Shown piece by piece: positions 36,606 to 49,600 of a stretch of DNA of 64,000 nt. The translations under genes and the position numbers were made by a program. The notes below the pieces were generated by a model. The model was not told the DNA's origin. It saw only the letters and a program-made list of their open reading frames with translations, and searched no databases. Location of the stretch: the NCBI GenBank assembly GCA_022316685.1, contig JAKJHU010000033.1:3958321-4022320 (forward strand). The letters run 5' to 3'. The DNA comes from Progne subis subis (Eukaryota; Chordata; Aves; Passeriformes; Hirundinidae). Every line of letters begins with the position of its first letter. Position 1 is the stretch's first letter.

Positions 36606-38443
36606 CACAGGTGCTCATCTGACCCAGCCTGGTGTCCTGTTGTAGGTGTCAAGGGGATGTGGTACTGGTGTACCTATGCTGATCAGGTGTGTGGTTACTT
36701 CTGTTTTGTTTTTCACAGGAGAGTTACAAAACTGCTTGTGACTATGCTGCTGTTCTAAGAGGAATTTCTTTGTACAACACAACTTATTCCCTTCCTGCTC
36801 TGCAAAATGCACCTCTCTGCTAGGTACAGATGAGACTCCACCAGCAGCACTGGGGGACTGCAAATGCATAATATATTCTCCCTGTATAGGAGTGCCCTGG
36901 GTATCTTAGTCTTCACAGCACTCAGTTGTACTTTAGCCTCACATAACCAGGGAAGTGTTGCTGATAAAATCCCTTTCTCAAGGATTGTGTTTAGAAGCAA
37001 TGTATGTGGCCTGCAGCTTTGACATCATAACCTTTGGGGTTTGTTCCATTACCCACAGATATCATATACATTCAATTCATTTCGTGCTTTCCAAACACAT
37101 TGATCAAAACAGTTCTGTGGGGCTGAGCTGGCCATTGCCCAAAAATATTATATAAGGGCTGTACAACTACTGACGAAAAGCAGCAGAGTATGTCCATCAA
37201 GCCCATAACAAGCTACAGACAGATTTCTTCCCTGTCTCCCTCCACAACTCCTCTCTGCCTCAAAAGAAATTTCTTGATATTTCCCATTGATGAAGCAATG
37301 ATGCGCTAGTCTTTACAAAGCCAAAAAACCTTCCTGACTATAGCACAAAAAGCTGCAAACCAGGCTTTCAAAAAATAATAATGCTTTAGTGCAGCTACGT
37401 ACAGGACAAAAATTGTTTGAGGGAAGCAAGATGCCAGAATGAGAAATTCAGTGCCAGAAAACAGCATGCATTTCCTGTCACTGTGGTGTTATTATATAGA
37501 AGAGGCTGCTGCCAGGCCAGCTCTTCTGTCTTTTTTGATAGAGAGAATTTACCCAAATATCAGCCCCTCTCTACATCAGCTCAGTGATCTTCTTAGTAAC
37601 TTGTGAATAACTGACCCTAACAGGCTTGCTCTGATGTAGCAAACATATAAGTGCTTCCTATATAAATTTCTACATGGTTAATGGTGTGACACCAAATCAT
37701 TCCTTCATTTGCCATTTTGCTACCTGAAGTGTTGTTTTGGGCAGCCTGATAACTAAATAGGTGACCGGGAGAGACTTCCAGGCTCTCATGGTGTTGCGGA
37801 CCAGATTGACTCAATATTCATGGCAGGATCAGGGATACAACACAGCACCTTCTCCTCCAATGGCATGAACTTGGATCACTCTCAGAATCAATCCCATTTG
37901 TATTCCCATTCCTCTGGTTTACAACACAGAAATTAACTGCCACTGTTCAGACTTGAAACATGCTTTTCTAGAGAAGTTCATCCTGGTGCTGAGCTCAGTA
38001 ACTTCTGAGTTGGTTTCTTTTTGTGGGCTTGTTTGGAGTTTTTTTAAAGTGCATTCCTCAGCTATATATCCTTGTTTTCTGTTTGAAAATCCGCAGAAGA
38101 GTCCAATTCTGCCATGGCTAATGCAGGCGCAGGTGATGCAAGAGCGAAACAAAGATCTGCAAATTCACTGTCACCTTCTCTGTGCCCACTGAGCAGTTGT
38201 ATCCAAGTTCATGTAACATTGTGGAAGGATGTTTCAGCATTAAGATCTGAAAAAAGATGGAAATACTGGGTCCTGTCAGTGGTTTCTTCACCAAGTTCTG
38301 ACTTGGAGATGGGCCCGGACTGAAGATTTTAGCCTTTTGCTTTCCAGTGTTTGTGAAAGCACAGATTCCAGTTTGGACTAAAATCCTTACAAATTAAAAT
38401 AAGGTACATTTACAAATCAAAAGGCCAAATTCTTAAATGTGTG

Positions 38444-38465
38444 ATGGGTTATAACCCATGCAAAT
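38444..38465. promoter_or_regulatory. 16-bp perfect palindrome overlapping an octamer motif
   Basis: ATGGGTTATAACCCAT (38444-38459) is a perfect palindrome. Its last two bases begin ATGCAAAT (38458-38465), the exact octamer bound by POU-domain factors. The overlap could mark a composite binding site. It could also be chance, as octamers occur elsewhere in the window (9646, 21075, 29394). Confidence 0.35.
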
Positions 38466-39319
38466 AACATGCCTTTGCTTTTTGCCAGTCCAATGAATCT
38501 TCTAGACGGGGTGAGTCAGACAACGGGTGAAAGTTGAACTGTTACCTTGTCTCTCCAGAGAGAAGTTTGGGAAATTTGGTCTTGTCTGCATGCTGCAGTG
38601 AGGAAATTGTGGCCCCAGGGACAAGTAAATCCAGACATTTCAAGTCACTCTCCCATGACTTGGCCTTTGAGAGCTGTTTCCACACTGCCAGGAACTGCCT
38701 GTGCCCTTTGCACTGCATGGCATCTGTGTTTGGGGACTGGGGGGAAATGTTTGAATGGCTCCTCTCTCCTGGGAGAGACCAGCCCCTCAGGGGTGAGATA
38801 TTTGCTAAAAGTACATCCCACGTTCAACTGATGCTCATACTGCTGCAGGGAACCCCACAGGTAGAGGGCATCAAGCTTAAGTCTCTAAATTGATGTTTAC
38901 AGTATTACTTTATTCTTTGTTTCCCTTGCAGCTTTCCCTGCTAAAAAAGGGAAGTGTTCATTTGGGAAGGATGTCTCATTTCAACATGCAGATTTAGGCT
39001 ACAGTCTTCCATGACCAGTGAACCAAGGTGGACCAACTTGAGGCTGATATTCTTTCCAGAAGTGCAGGACACTCTTGAAATTATTTGATGTTGCTTAGGT
39101 GAGTGGAAAAGGGCTACCACTCCCACATTCTCTAAAATGAAACACTCACAAATCATAATCTCAGAAACTCATTACTGGGATGTTCAATGCTTCACATCAG
39201 CCCAGCTTTACAGCATGCACAGATATCCAGCACAGTGTTTGATAAAAAGGAAAATCTGCTGTCACACAGCTCCCTCCACTAAAATTTAATGGCCTGTACC
39301 CACATTAGGCCAGAAGGAA

Positions 39320-39425
39320 TTGTGCAGTGTAATGATTCTCATATTTTAATGTATAATTACCTACATAATTAATTCTGAAATATTATTGGCTCAGTTAATA
39401 TAAGTAAACCACTCTACCTTGGAAT
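39320..39425. promoter_or_regulatory. Candidate AT-rich enhancer-like block
   Basis: Dense TAAT/ATTA words (AATGATTC, TTTTAATGTATAATTAC, ACATAATTAATTC) are followed by TATTATTGGC (an inverted CCAAT) and AAGTAAACC (a forkhead-like word). It is non-repetitive. Motif content alone supports this. Confidence 0.2.
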
Positions 39426-40600
39426 TTATTGTGTCGTATCAATGTTAAGGACCCTCAGTGCCTGCAAAGCAGGGTGGTTTGCAGCTGATGAAGCAAATAT
39501 CTATTTCAATTATTATGTCTGACAGGTGCAGAACGAACTTTCAGTAAAACAGGTCAACATTCAAACGTGTCACCTTGCAGGTGGTGCTATTATGTTGCTA
39601 CTGCAGTTCAGTTTCTGGTTTCCTCTATGTCATCTTCAGTTTCACGTGGAAGTTCAGCTCAGAGATGAGCATGCTCAGTGGGGATGCTGAACATGTACTC
39701 TAGCAAGCTGTTCCAAATTAAAATGGATTCTCTAGAGTGCTGGAGTATGGATTTATGTTTTAGGTTTGCACTGTAGCCAAAAGCAGCTGTTCTCTCCTCC
39801 CTTGAACACCTGGCTATGTCTGCCTGCCACCTCCATTCTTGGTGCTGGTACTTAGAATGGGGAGAAAGATTAGTTTCTACCTGTTCCAAGACTTTTCCTT
39901 TCCAGGATTTTGGTTTTCAGCTGGATCAGCAGGCCACTTTGGCACTGCACCTCACCCTCTGATGGTCAGTACCCGCACGAGAGAGCTGAGGGCAGTCTGT
40001 GGCAGGGAGGAAGAAGACTCAGAGTGGCTTAAACTGATGGAAACAAGTCCATAATGAAATCTGCTAGCTTGTGTTAGTGCTGGTTATCCTTCCACCTCTG
40101 TTACAGCCATCCTACCCTCGAGATCTTTCTGGATTTCCTGCTTGGAGTTGATTGCAAATTCTTCCCTCTTAGTAAGGTCTAACTTTGAGGTAGGTCAGGC
40201 CACGTTATGGAGCCAAACAGAGACTCCAGTTTTCATCTGATTTGGTCTGTCTGGGGATTTACACTGCACTGTCACCCTAAGGTTTCACTTCTTGCTTTTC
40301 ATTCAAAGGAAATAAAAAATCTGAAACAAAAATTAGTTGAAGCCACAATAGTTCCCTTGCTATCTTTTTGCTTTTGGTAGCGAAGGCATGGAAACTCAGT
40401 CTCTGAATGGTACTGAACATCATGTTCAACTTAATTCGAGAGGCCTTTTGCAAACTTGGCGAGCCGAGGTGTAGGTTGGGCCCAGAGCTGGCAATGCAGC
40501 TGTGGGTGTTGGGTTCCATGGTGAGGGGTTTGTGTTTTTAGGGATAACTTCTGCACTGGGGTTTGCTCTCCAGGTGCTGCTGTGTGTTTCTAAGGCACAT

Positions 40601-40614
40601 TGGCTAGATGGCGC
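40601..40614 (+). promoter_or_regulatory. CTCF-like site
   Basis: TGGCTAGATGGCGC matches the 14-base consensus CCASYAGRKGGCRS at 11 positions, and all ten core positions (YAGRKGGCRS plus the preceding S) agree except the first three outer bases. CTCF is the vertebrate insulator and loop-anchor protein. Core-only matches are often bound, but not always. Confidence 0.4.
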
Positions 40615-43600
40615 TGGGACACATTTGTGTCCTGGCAGGAATGGGGCTGCTTAGGATCAGGCCTAAGGATGATTTGAGGGTGAAAAAAACACAGTCGAGA
40701 CTTTTTCAGTGCAGACATGACTTCATGAGTACCCCATGCAAGGCTGAAAGGCTATCTCTGCTATTTGTTGCATCTTCCAAGCCCTTATATTTGGGACACG
40801 GCACTGATGAAATGCAGAATCATTCAAGGTGTCTGTGGAGGTGGGGTGGGGGTCTCTCAGCAAGTCTGCACAGCAAGTCCCTTAGAGGGTCTTGGTGGGG
40901 AATGGCTCTGCTTCTCTTCTGCATAAGAAAGATAGGATGAGTAAATGTCTTTAGTGAGACTGCTAGTTTCTTGGAAGAGCTGGGAGGCATAAATTAGGGG
41001 AATTAGTAAACTTACCTCATCCCTGATATCCAGGCTGTCTCATAAGCAAAGTCTGAGCTCTGTGCTGTTCGCAGGCTGAGAACTGAAATAGGAAATATCT
41101 TTTCTGTGGTTGCTTTTATGAGAAGAGCACTTTTAAGGTTTTCTCGTCAACTGAAGCTATGCAAAGCTGCACTAACTGTGAAAACACTACACCTCTGTTC
41201 TGAGGGTGTTAGAAGATTGTACATTTTGTGTGGCCTTCCATTGTCTGATGAAAGTCTCAATGTATCTGGGTTGAGCTCCTGCACAGGTTTTCTATGATGG
41301 TTTCAGCTACTCAGTGAGGCTCTGTGCAGGTTCTGAGCGCTTGAGCTCCTTCATCAGACAGCATCACGTAAAGCAACATGATCCATTCATGGCCCTGTAA
41401 AACCATGCAAAATCAGAGAGGACTTCTAAAGAAGGTTCTTACAAGGCATCTCAGGTTTTTCTGTTTGTCATCAGTCATCCCTTCTGGACATCCTTTCCTG
41501 ACATGATGCTTGTCCCCATGGAGATGTGTTGGTTGCATTGCACTGCACAATGAATGGCATTTGTTTCCGGCCTGACAGCTGGGGTAGGAATGTCTGTAGC
41601 CTGCTTTGAGGCTCTCCCTCTGTGACTTATTTCTCTCCTGAAGGGTTTCCACTGGTAATTCACAACATTTTGTTCAAAGGGCCTATGACCAACATTATTT
41701 TGTAGGTTTCTTTCACTCGCTGCATCCTGTCCTGCTCTCTTCCAGCAGCTGTGAGCAGATAGTCGGGTTGATCCAAACTACCTCCACCAGAAGCTCTTCT
41801 CTATATCTATCCAACATGTCCAGGTTCCTGTGGGAAGACACACCTGTAAGAACAGATTAAATCAACATCTGAAGAACTCTGAGTCTTGGGCAGCTGCTTC
41901 TCTGTTAGAAACTTGGCTGGGGGAGGAACTGAAGGCAGGCAATGAGCAGAACTGACTCGGGTCTGTATCCAGGCCATGACAGCTCTGCCTTTTTTCGAAA
42001 GCTCTCTCTTACAAACAAGTAGTGGAGAGTCTCTAGGGCAAAAGATAGCATTTCTTTCATAGCTATTAATAGTTGCTTGGGATTTGAAGTCCTGCAGCAA
42101 TTAAGTGTCTTAATGCTGAACTCATAAGAGTGCTTTCTGGCACCTGCCTCTCTTAGGAGCTGTCTGTCTTTAAAGGCTGAGTAAGACAGACAGGAGAATA
42201 GCTAATTGGGCATGACAAGAAATAGCATGAAAAGCTCAGTAAAGGAAGTGGCATTCCTCATGGGGATATCCATGAGGCAGCATTGTGAAGGAAGTGGTTG
42301 AAAGCCATGAAAGTTGTGTCATGGTCGGCTGAGTTGAGCAAAGCGCTGAGGCAGGGAATGTCATGGACTGCTCACTGAGGTCCAATGGCTGGATGGAAAA
42401 TCCTGGAGCCCCATGAAACCCTCACTTTTCAGTGGCCTGGCAAGACTGGCAAGCAGAGGGGCCAATCTTCAGAGGCTGGGTAGAGCTAAAGTCTATCACT
42501 AGGTGATCCTTCTGGAGTTGTCAGCAGGGATTTCTGCTGCCTCTGCCTCCGTTCAGCCCACTCCCAGGCAGATGGGTTAGGGTCAGTTGTTAACCTCTGC
42601 TGGCCTGCACTCCTCCAGAAGCCTGAGATGCACAGGCTGCTGTGTATATGAAATTCTCAGTCTCTGAGGAAAAGGCACTACCCAGACCAACCGTTGCGGC
42701 TCTCCCACCCCCAGTTATCCCACAGCTTCGTTCCCACGTTGTAGCAGCAGAGAGGAAACAGTGAGCTAGACCAAAGGCATCACTGCTACTTAGTCACTTC
42801 GGCCACCAAACTCCTCCTTCCAGACTTTTGTGGAAAGGTGGATTTTTCTGCAAGTCTCAGCTTTTTGGTCTCATCTGAGGGAAGCTCAGCAGATGTGGGA
42901 TCTGCCTTTTTAGATGGATATGGTCTTTCTTTTATCTGCAGGTCAGAGATTGCTTCTAAAATCAGTGCATATAACAAACCAGACAAGCTTGTGAGGTTTT
43001 TATTAATGAGGGAAGGGAATTTTACCAGAATAATTATACTTCATGTTACACATGTATTTCCACCCTATATGAATTTTCTTATTTTAAAATAAGGGTGTCC
43101 AAGCAGAGCTATACCAGTATTTTTAGCATTATAATTATGTTAGTAAGTTCTGAGTGAAGACCAGCTTTTAGACACCAGGGTTATTTTGCAGGGTGAAAAG
43201 CATTATTATGGACAACCATTATCTTCTGATTGCTAGCAATCTTGTATAGTCTTATTCTATAACTTATTTTCACAGTATCCCTTTTTCAGACTCTTCCAGA
43301 ATTATCTTTAATTATTTGAGGACCCAAGAACATTTTTCCTTGTCTCACATCTGAAATAAAAAGCTTTCTTTTACAGGCTGAATTTTTTTGACAATCACAA
43401 GTGCATTCTTGTCACCCTGGTTTTTCTGAGTTTTTTAAAGCCTTTTGAATTTTCATAAAATGGAGTCAGACCTTTTAGCTACTGCACAATATTAGGAGCA
43501 GTTTCTACCTTTTTCCACATATGTAACATAAACAAATCCTTTGTTTTTCATTCTCTGTCCTTTGCATATTTCTAACCTGAAAACAATTGTAACTGACAGC

Positions 43601-46600
43601 TGGTTTGACCATTCGGCTGAGGGGTGAGAACTCCAAAAGCCAATCTACAGCCAGACCCACAAATGTATAAAAAGTAAGAAATAAACAAGGAGGCTCTCCC
43701 TCCGCCCTGTCTCAGCTTGAGCTGGACCGGAGAAGTCTCTGTCCTGCGAAAATCTCTCGTCTCGTGTGATTGCTTTGCATGTCATGATCACACATTCTGG
43801 CAGTTCCAAAAAGCAAGTGCAGAATTTCATTACACACAAGGCCCTTCAGACATGATATACAACATGTGGCTGTTCCCACAAGCCCAGCAGCACTGCACTT
43901 AATAATTTAGGCTCAGCATTATTGTCAATATATTTTGCAGATGGCAACGGCTTATGCCATGTGAGAGGGAAGGGACATTTCCTAGCAGAGTGCCCTTATG
44001 TACAAGCTTAATAGAGACACCTTTAGGAGGACCCTGTCATTAATTAGAAACACATTTCCCCCCAGGATATTGATGCAGGCTGTGCCTGCAATGTGTGCAA
44101 AACCACGACTCTTGGAAATATGTTTGTTGAAGCAAACAAGAGACACGTGGCATCCTGAGATTCTCCACCTGAGCAGAAATCAATGTTGCTTTCCTTAAAG
44201 CGCTTACGGGCATCAGCACCCAGCAGCCAGGAAACCTTATGAAAGGAAAGAGCAATAATTTAACAGATCTTTATCTGTATTCCAGTATGGACAGAAGGTC
44301 AGTTTAGCTGGGCAGTGTACCCAGCAGCGCCAGGCCAGGGTACATCTGCACAGTCACGTCGCCCTGCCCAGCCTGAAGTGATCCTGCCATGGTCCCTGAT
44401 GATGCATGTAAAAGGCTTCAGGAGCCCAGCAGCCCACGGCCCTCTGGCAAGGCAGAGGTACCATATGACTGTCTGCATCTGACCACATAGACGCTTCCTG
44501 TGGTGTGGGACGGGCTGTGCTGGCATCTGTGTATGGCACAGCCTGTGATGAATGCAGCCAGAAAAGTCAAGCAAAGGATCCTTCTTTTTTAGAGGCAAAG
44601 GCTCGTGCTTTGTTTCACAGTTGTCTCATTTCCCATCCATTCCCCTTGGTCACTGTGGAGCCCTAACAGAGAGCCTGGGCTGCACAACCAAGCTGGGGCT
44701 GTACTGGAACTGGCTGGTTCCCAGTACACAGCCATCTCATCCTTGGCATATTTTTAGTCAGAGGAGAGGCAGTTCATAGCAAAGCCACAGGGTCAGTAGT
44801 CTGATGCTGAAATTCTTGTGAAATAGAGATCTAAAAAAAGTTTAAGTTATCCAGTTCCCTGCTCTTTTTCCCAGCTATATTCAATGGCCTCAAGGAAAGT
44901 TTGTTACTTCTTTCCAAAATCTGCCCTCCCAAAGGGCAAAGGAAGATCTCCACTCCTCTAAAAAGCATCTACCAAAAGTCCACATTAAATAAAGAAGCTT
45001 TTTAAGGGAATCAATAGGCAACTGAGAAGAATAATTTAAATTTTACCCCATCCTGTGGCTCATTTGGGGCCTGCTGGGCTTTGTAACACTTGAAGGTCAG
45101 TGTTGGTGCCATTTCTTTCAAGAGTCAAGCAAAAAACATATATTTCCAGCAGAATCCAGGAGACAGGACACCAGTAACAAACTGTTGCACATTGGGCTCT
45201 TCTCAAGAGGACAGGTGCCTTTCTAGAACCCTGACTCATCTGTCCAAGAGGTGTCCTGACCATCAGACTAGAGTCTGCTTTGCAGAAGGAGGGGGTGTGC
45301 GAGATGTGCTCTTGATCCATCTTGTTAGATTTGGCCACGCTACATAAATTAATTCACCCCTGAGCCAGAGTTGTGTTTCTGCAATCCAGTGGCACAGAGA
45401 CTTTATGAGGGACAGAGGTGCCAGTTTCAATGATTGCTTCAGGCCCTTAGACAGGGCTAGGAGAAATTATGGTACTGGAAAAAGAAAACAGATTTTAGCC
45501 CAAGTCCATATTGTGAATGCTGGGGTTCTTGTATTTGGACTAGTTGTGTATTTGCAGAAGTAGAGATGAGCTCAAAACAAAAGGCAAGAAGAGGGGAGCC
45601 CACCACCTCAGCATTAGAAATGACAATAAACAATGGTTATTTCTTCCCTGTTACAGGTTTTGCAGGATGTCCTAATTACCTTGACATTATTAGTGCGGAA
45701 GTTGTGCTCTGTCCACCCACTAAGTACAGGAAACATGCCCAGTGTGTAATTCTATCCTTCACCTCGCATGCCTCCGATGGTCTGGAGTCTGAGAGGAAAC
45801 CAAATAGCCTGGAAAGGTTAGCCAGAGAGAGAGAGAAATTAACCCTTTCATTTTCTCTCACTGCTCATTATTTTCTGAAAGTAGAGTTGGTGGGTGGAGC
45901 ACAGGTGTTGCCTTGGAGAGGTTTAAAGAAATCCTGGAGTATTAGATCCACCAGTTTCTCATAATCACAAAGGGTGCTTGTTGTGCAGCCTGTTTGCTTC
46001 AGATATGTTCAGTAAATGAGGGAAATTTATTATGGTTTATTTGTTACTCGTTATTTACTATCACGTCACTAAGGCTGAAATCAAGGTTGGAAGTTCACCA
46101 TGTCAAACTGGGAACAGAAACACTGCACAGAGCAAAGAGTCTGCAGCCTAATGTATGACGTAACAGATAAAAGAGGAAGAACTACAGAAGAGAGGATGTG
46201 GTCATTGTCTTTATTTCCTAAATATGCAAATTTAAAAGAAATATTAACAGACAAAAGAGGCCTTGCCATTGTGAACTAATTATTTCCTCTCTATGCCCTT
46301 GCTGAAATGGGTGTCCAGCAGAGCTACCTCTCATGGAGCCTCTGATTATTCTGAGTAGATAGGTACAAACCCCCCTGTGGTTCTCTGTCTGAGCTGCTCA
46401 GAGGTAATTGCACAGTAAAAGGGTGATGCAGTCTGGGTAGCTGGTAAAAGAGGAGACACAGGAGGAGAAGGGAATATGGAGAGGCACAGGATAAGAACAG
46501 ATGAACTCTATCGGTGCAGATGTAATATTTGAGTTTTGGAATTGGAAACAGTAGAAATATTTTCATTAACAACATTAACAACATTAACAACAATATTTTC

Positions 46601-49600
46601 ATTAACATAACAACATAACAACAAGCAAGAAAACTGTAAGTTAAACACAAAGGTTGAGCTGGCTTGTGTGTATTTGAAATGCTGCTCTAATTTGTGTCTA
46701 TAGGACAACAAGGATTAAATGGAGATAATCTCTTTACAATGGTTTAATTGGTACAGGTGAGTCAGTTAGCATCAGGATTGTATAAGTGTAGAAATAATTG
46801 TTTAAGTAAATCATGGCTAAGGGATTGAAGGACATACTGGAGAGTAGAGCAAGATGTACTCATAGAAATGTTTATTCCCTATTATAGCCACTTGGAGAGT
46901 AAAAGGGGTAAAGAGCAAGTCAGAATAACATTGCACCATCTTATTTGCACACTGAGTACAGGAACACAGAGTCTCTGCACAAGAAAAGAAGAATTGGCTA
47001 CATTTATATTAACAGAGAGAAAAAGAGCTTTGCCTTTCGCTGTTCATCCATCCTTGACTGCCCAAGAAGGAAAGGACAGGTCTATAAATTTTGTGCATAT
47101 AGCTATGAAGGGTCACTGCAATGCTCTGAAGTCTCCTATCTGTGAGGGGTCTGCAAGGGCAGGGATGCTTTTCATGGTCCATTTCGAGGACTGCCATAGG
47201 AGGGACTTGCTATGCAGGAGACTTGGCTTTTGCTCTCATTTGTTCAGTGTGTTTCTTAATCAGACATAAAAATCATTCTGCTTGAAATTACCCATCTGCT
47301 CTCTGTGATTCAGGACAAAGCTACAAAAAAATCAAGACAGATCCTCCTCCTCTCCCTACTCATCACTGTGTACTTGAAAACTACAGTCAGCTCTGAAAGC
47401 AGATTTTGATTTGCATTTAAACACTTCCCTGAAATATTTGCTGTAGTAAAGTAGAAAATTAGGGAGGGAGGAGAACCCAAAAGTCCCAAAACAGTATGAA
47501 TCCTGAGAACTCCAGGTCTGAAAGTGTTATAATTGAGTTGTTGTGGCTTAGAGCTTTTTTCAGGAGCAATTTCACAAAGCTAGACATTAGGTTTACATGA
47601 AATGCTCACTTTGAAATCATGATTTGGATGACTTGTCATGTTATGCTTTGTGGGTGGCTTCTTTGTTTATTTGTTTCTTAAGGGGAAAAAAAAGATTTTT
47701 TTTTTCTTTATCCCACTTGAAATTATTCATGTTGGAAAATTAAGAACTTGATAGAAGAAGTGTAGCATTTCTGAGCTTACTGAATTCCTCTGTTATTTTT
47801 TTCCATACCTCTGCTGATAATGCAAGTAAGGATGCTTAGAAAAGGAGTAGAAGGAGACAGCTTGGTTGTATTCCTCTTCTCCAACTTTCAAAAATATCCC
47901 AGTATTGTTTTGAGAACTCTGCAGACTAAGCATCTTCACATGATTCAGCTGACAAATTTATTTCCGTTTTCAACCTCGTTACTGTGAAAGGAAAAAATGC
48001 AATTTTCTGATTGCAAACTTCTTTTAAGGACAACCGACTCTTGTTTATTTTGTAACATTTGCATTTGGGATCGATTGCTCCTCTCATCAGGTGGCTGGCA
48101 CAACCGGAATAACAAGCTCCTTTCTGCCAGTTCCTTTTACTGATCTGACAGAAAGAGCTGCTGCAAATAGTTGCAGCAGGTCCTGGAAAAACACAGGTCA
48201 CATTTGTTTTCCTGCTCTTCCCTTCCAGCAAAATGGGCATCACAGGAATGAATGAGTGCCAAGGAAGTGGTGTGAGGAGGTGACACGGCAGCTTCTTGAT
48301 GGCACTGTATGAGTGCCCCGGGATTATCCTCTAATTGATGCCTCTGGGCTGGCCAAAGATGATGTGGTGCAGGAACAGGAGCATGAAGGAGGAATGCAGG
48401 AGGTTTTGAAGGCTGATAATGCCTTCCTCTCAGGTGAAGCCTGGAGAACAAGCGTAATAGGTTTCAATCAGAGACCAGGGAAATAATATTTTAAAGCCAA
48501 GCAAACAACTGACTGACTCAGGAAGGATAATTAGCAAAACTGAGCAGGAGCATGGTGCACGAAGGCCCAGCTTGCATTATGCTTTGACAGAGACTGGCTT
48601 AAATTTCTCCGCTTCACTGTGTTTCTGTTCTCCCATCTTGGTCCCACCTATTGTGAGGTCTGTTTGAGCTGCCAGATCTGAACACAATCTAGTTAGGACT
48701 TTTCAGCACAGATCAAATTAAATTCCCTACTTCCCCCTCCCATGACCCCTGCTGTGACATTTACAGCATTGAAGTAAGTTGTTATTTTGAACTGATTCTG
48801 TGTTTCCCCGGAACCCAGCAAGGGGAGGGAGCCTCTTCATGCTGGCAATGGGGGAGTTAACTTTCCAGTAAAGCCACAGAGTCAAATAAGTCCAAATCGT
48901 TATTAGTCACCTCAGCATCAAATCAGCCAGTGGCCATTTCAGGAATCCACAAGGGATTTTTTCCAACTCTCTCTTCCCTCCAATGGTTAAGTCACAGCCT
49001 GCTTGAGGCCCACTGATGGCTGTGCACAGTCTGGGCTCAGCACTGGCTCCTCAGAGCCTGACATGTAAACAAGAACCACAAGATTTCACTAATTCCTTAC
49101 AAAAACTAGATTAGCCCATCCCTCTTCAAAGCTACCAAGTGCTTGAAAAGATTGGGGAAAAACAAATCAAGCCTTTATTTACTAGCAATTTACTTCCCAG
49201 GAAGAGCACTTAACAGGCATGCAGAGAGATTGTGACTTTCCTGGCTGGGGGTGAGATTCCCGATTGCTGAATTTTTCTCTCTTCTCTTTGCCATGGCCTC
49301 CCCCTGGGGAACCTCTGAAGGCCCAGATTCTGCAAAAGGTGGAGAATCCTGTTAAATCAGCACTTGTGTAAAAGCCTGGCCCTGGGCATCATGCCGGTTT
49401 GGGAGGACATGGCAGTGAGAAAGCTGTTTTCCCTCTCCTCCTTGGGGACTGGACTGCAGGACACCCCGATGGTCTGCGCTGCAGTCCAGCACTGGAATGA
49501 TGGGTGTGTGGGGCTGTGCTGTTTCAAGTTGCTTTGGGCTAAACTGAGCCCTGTAGAAACAAAAGCCGTTTCCTCCCATCAAACTGTGGTCCCAGACCTG

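Larger units (their letters stand above)
30933..40600. other. Non-coding stretch, no gene seen
   Basis: At 30813-32114 there are several open frames on both strands, the longest being 170 codons at 31329-31841, without recognisable domains. The rest has frames below about 120 codons. Positions 33487-34340 are GC-richer with short overlapping frames. No intact transposon was seen. Palindromes and duplications are listed separately. Confidence 0.55.

Noticed and set aside
37986..37995. Inverted RE1 half-site GGTGCTGA
   Set aside because: The partner half does not match at canonical spacing.
42580..42620. TTAACCTCTGCTGGCC as a possible MIR remnant
   Set aside because: Only one short word matches, and the flanks do not continue the MIR order.
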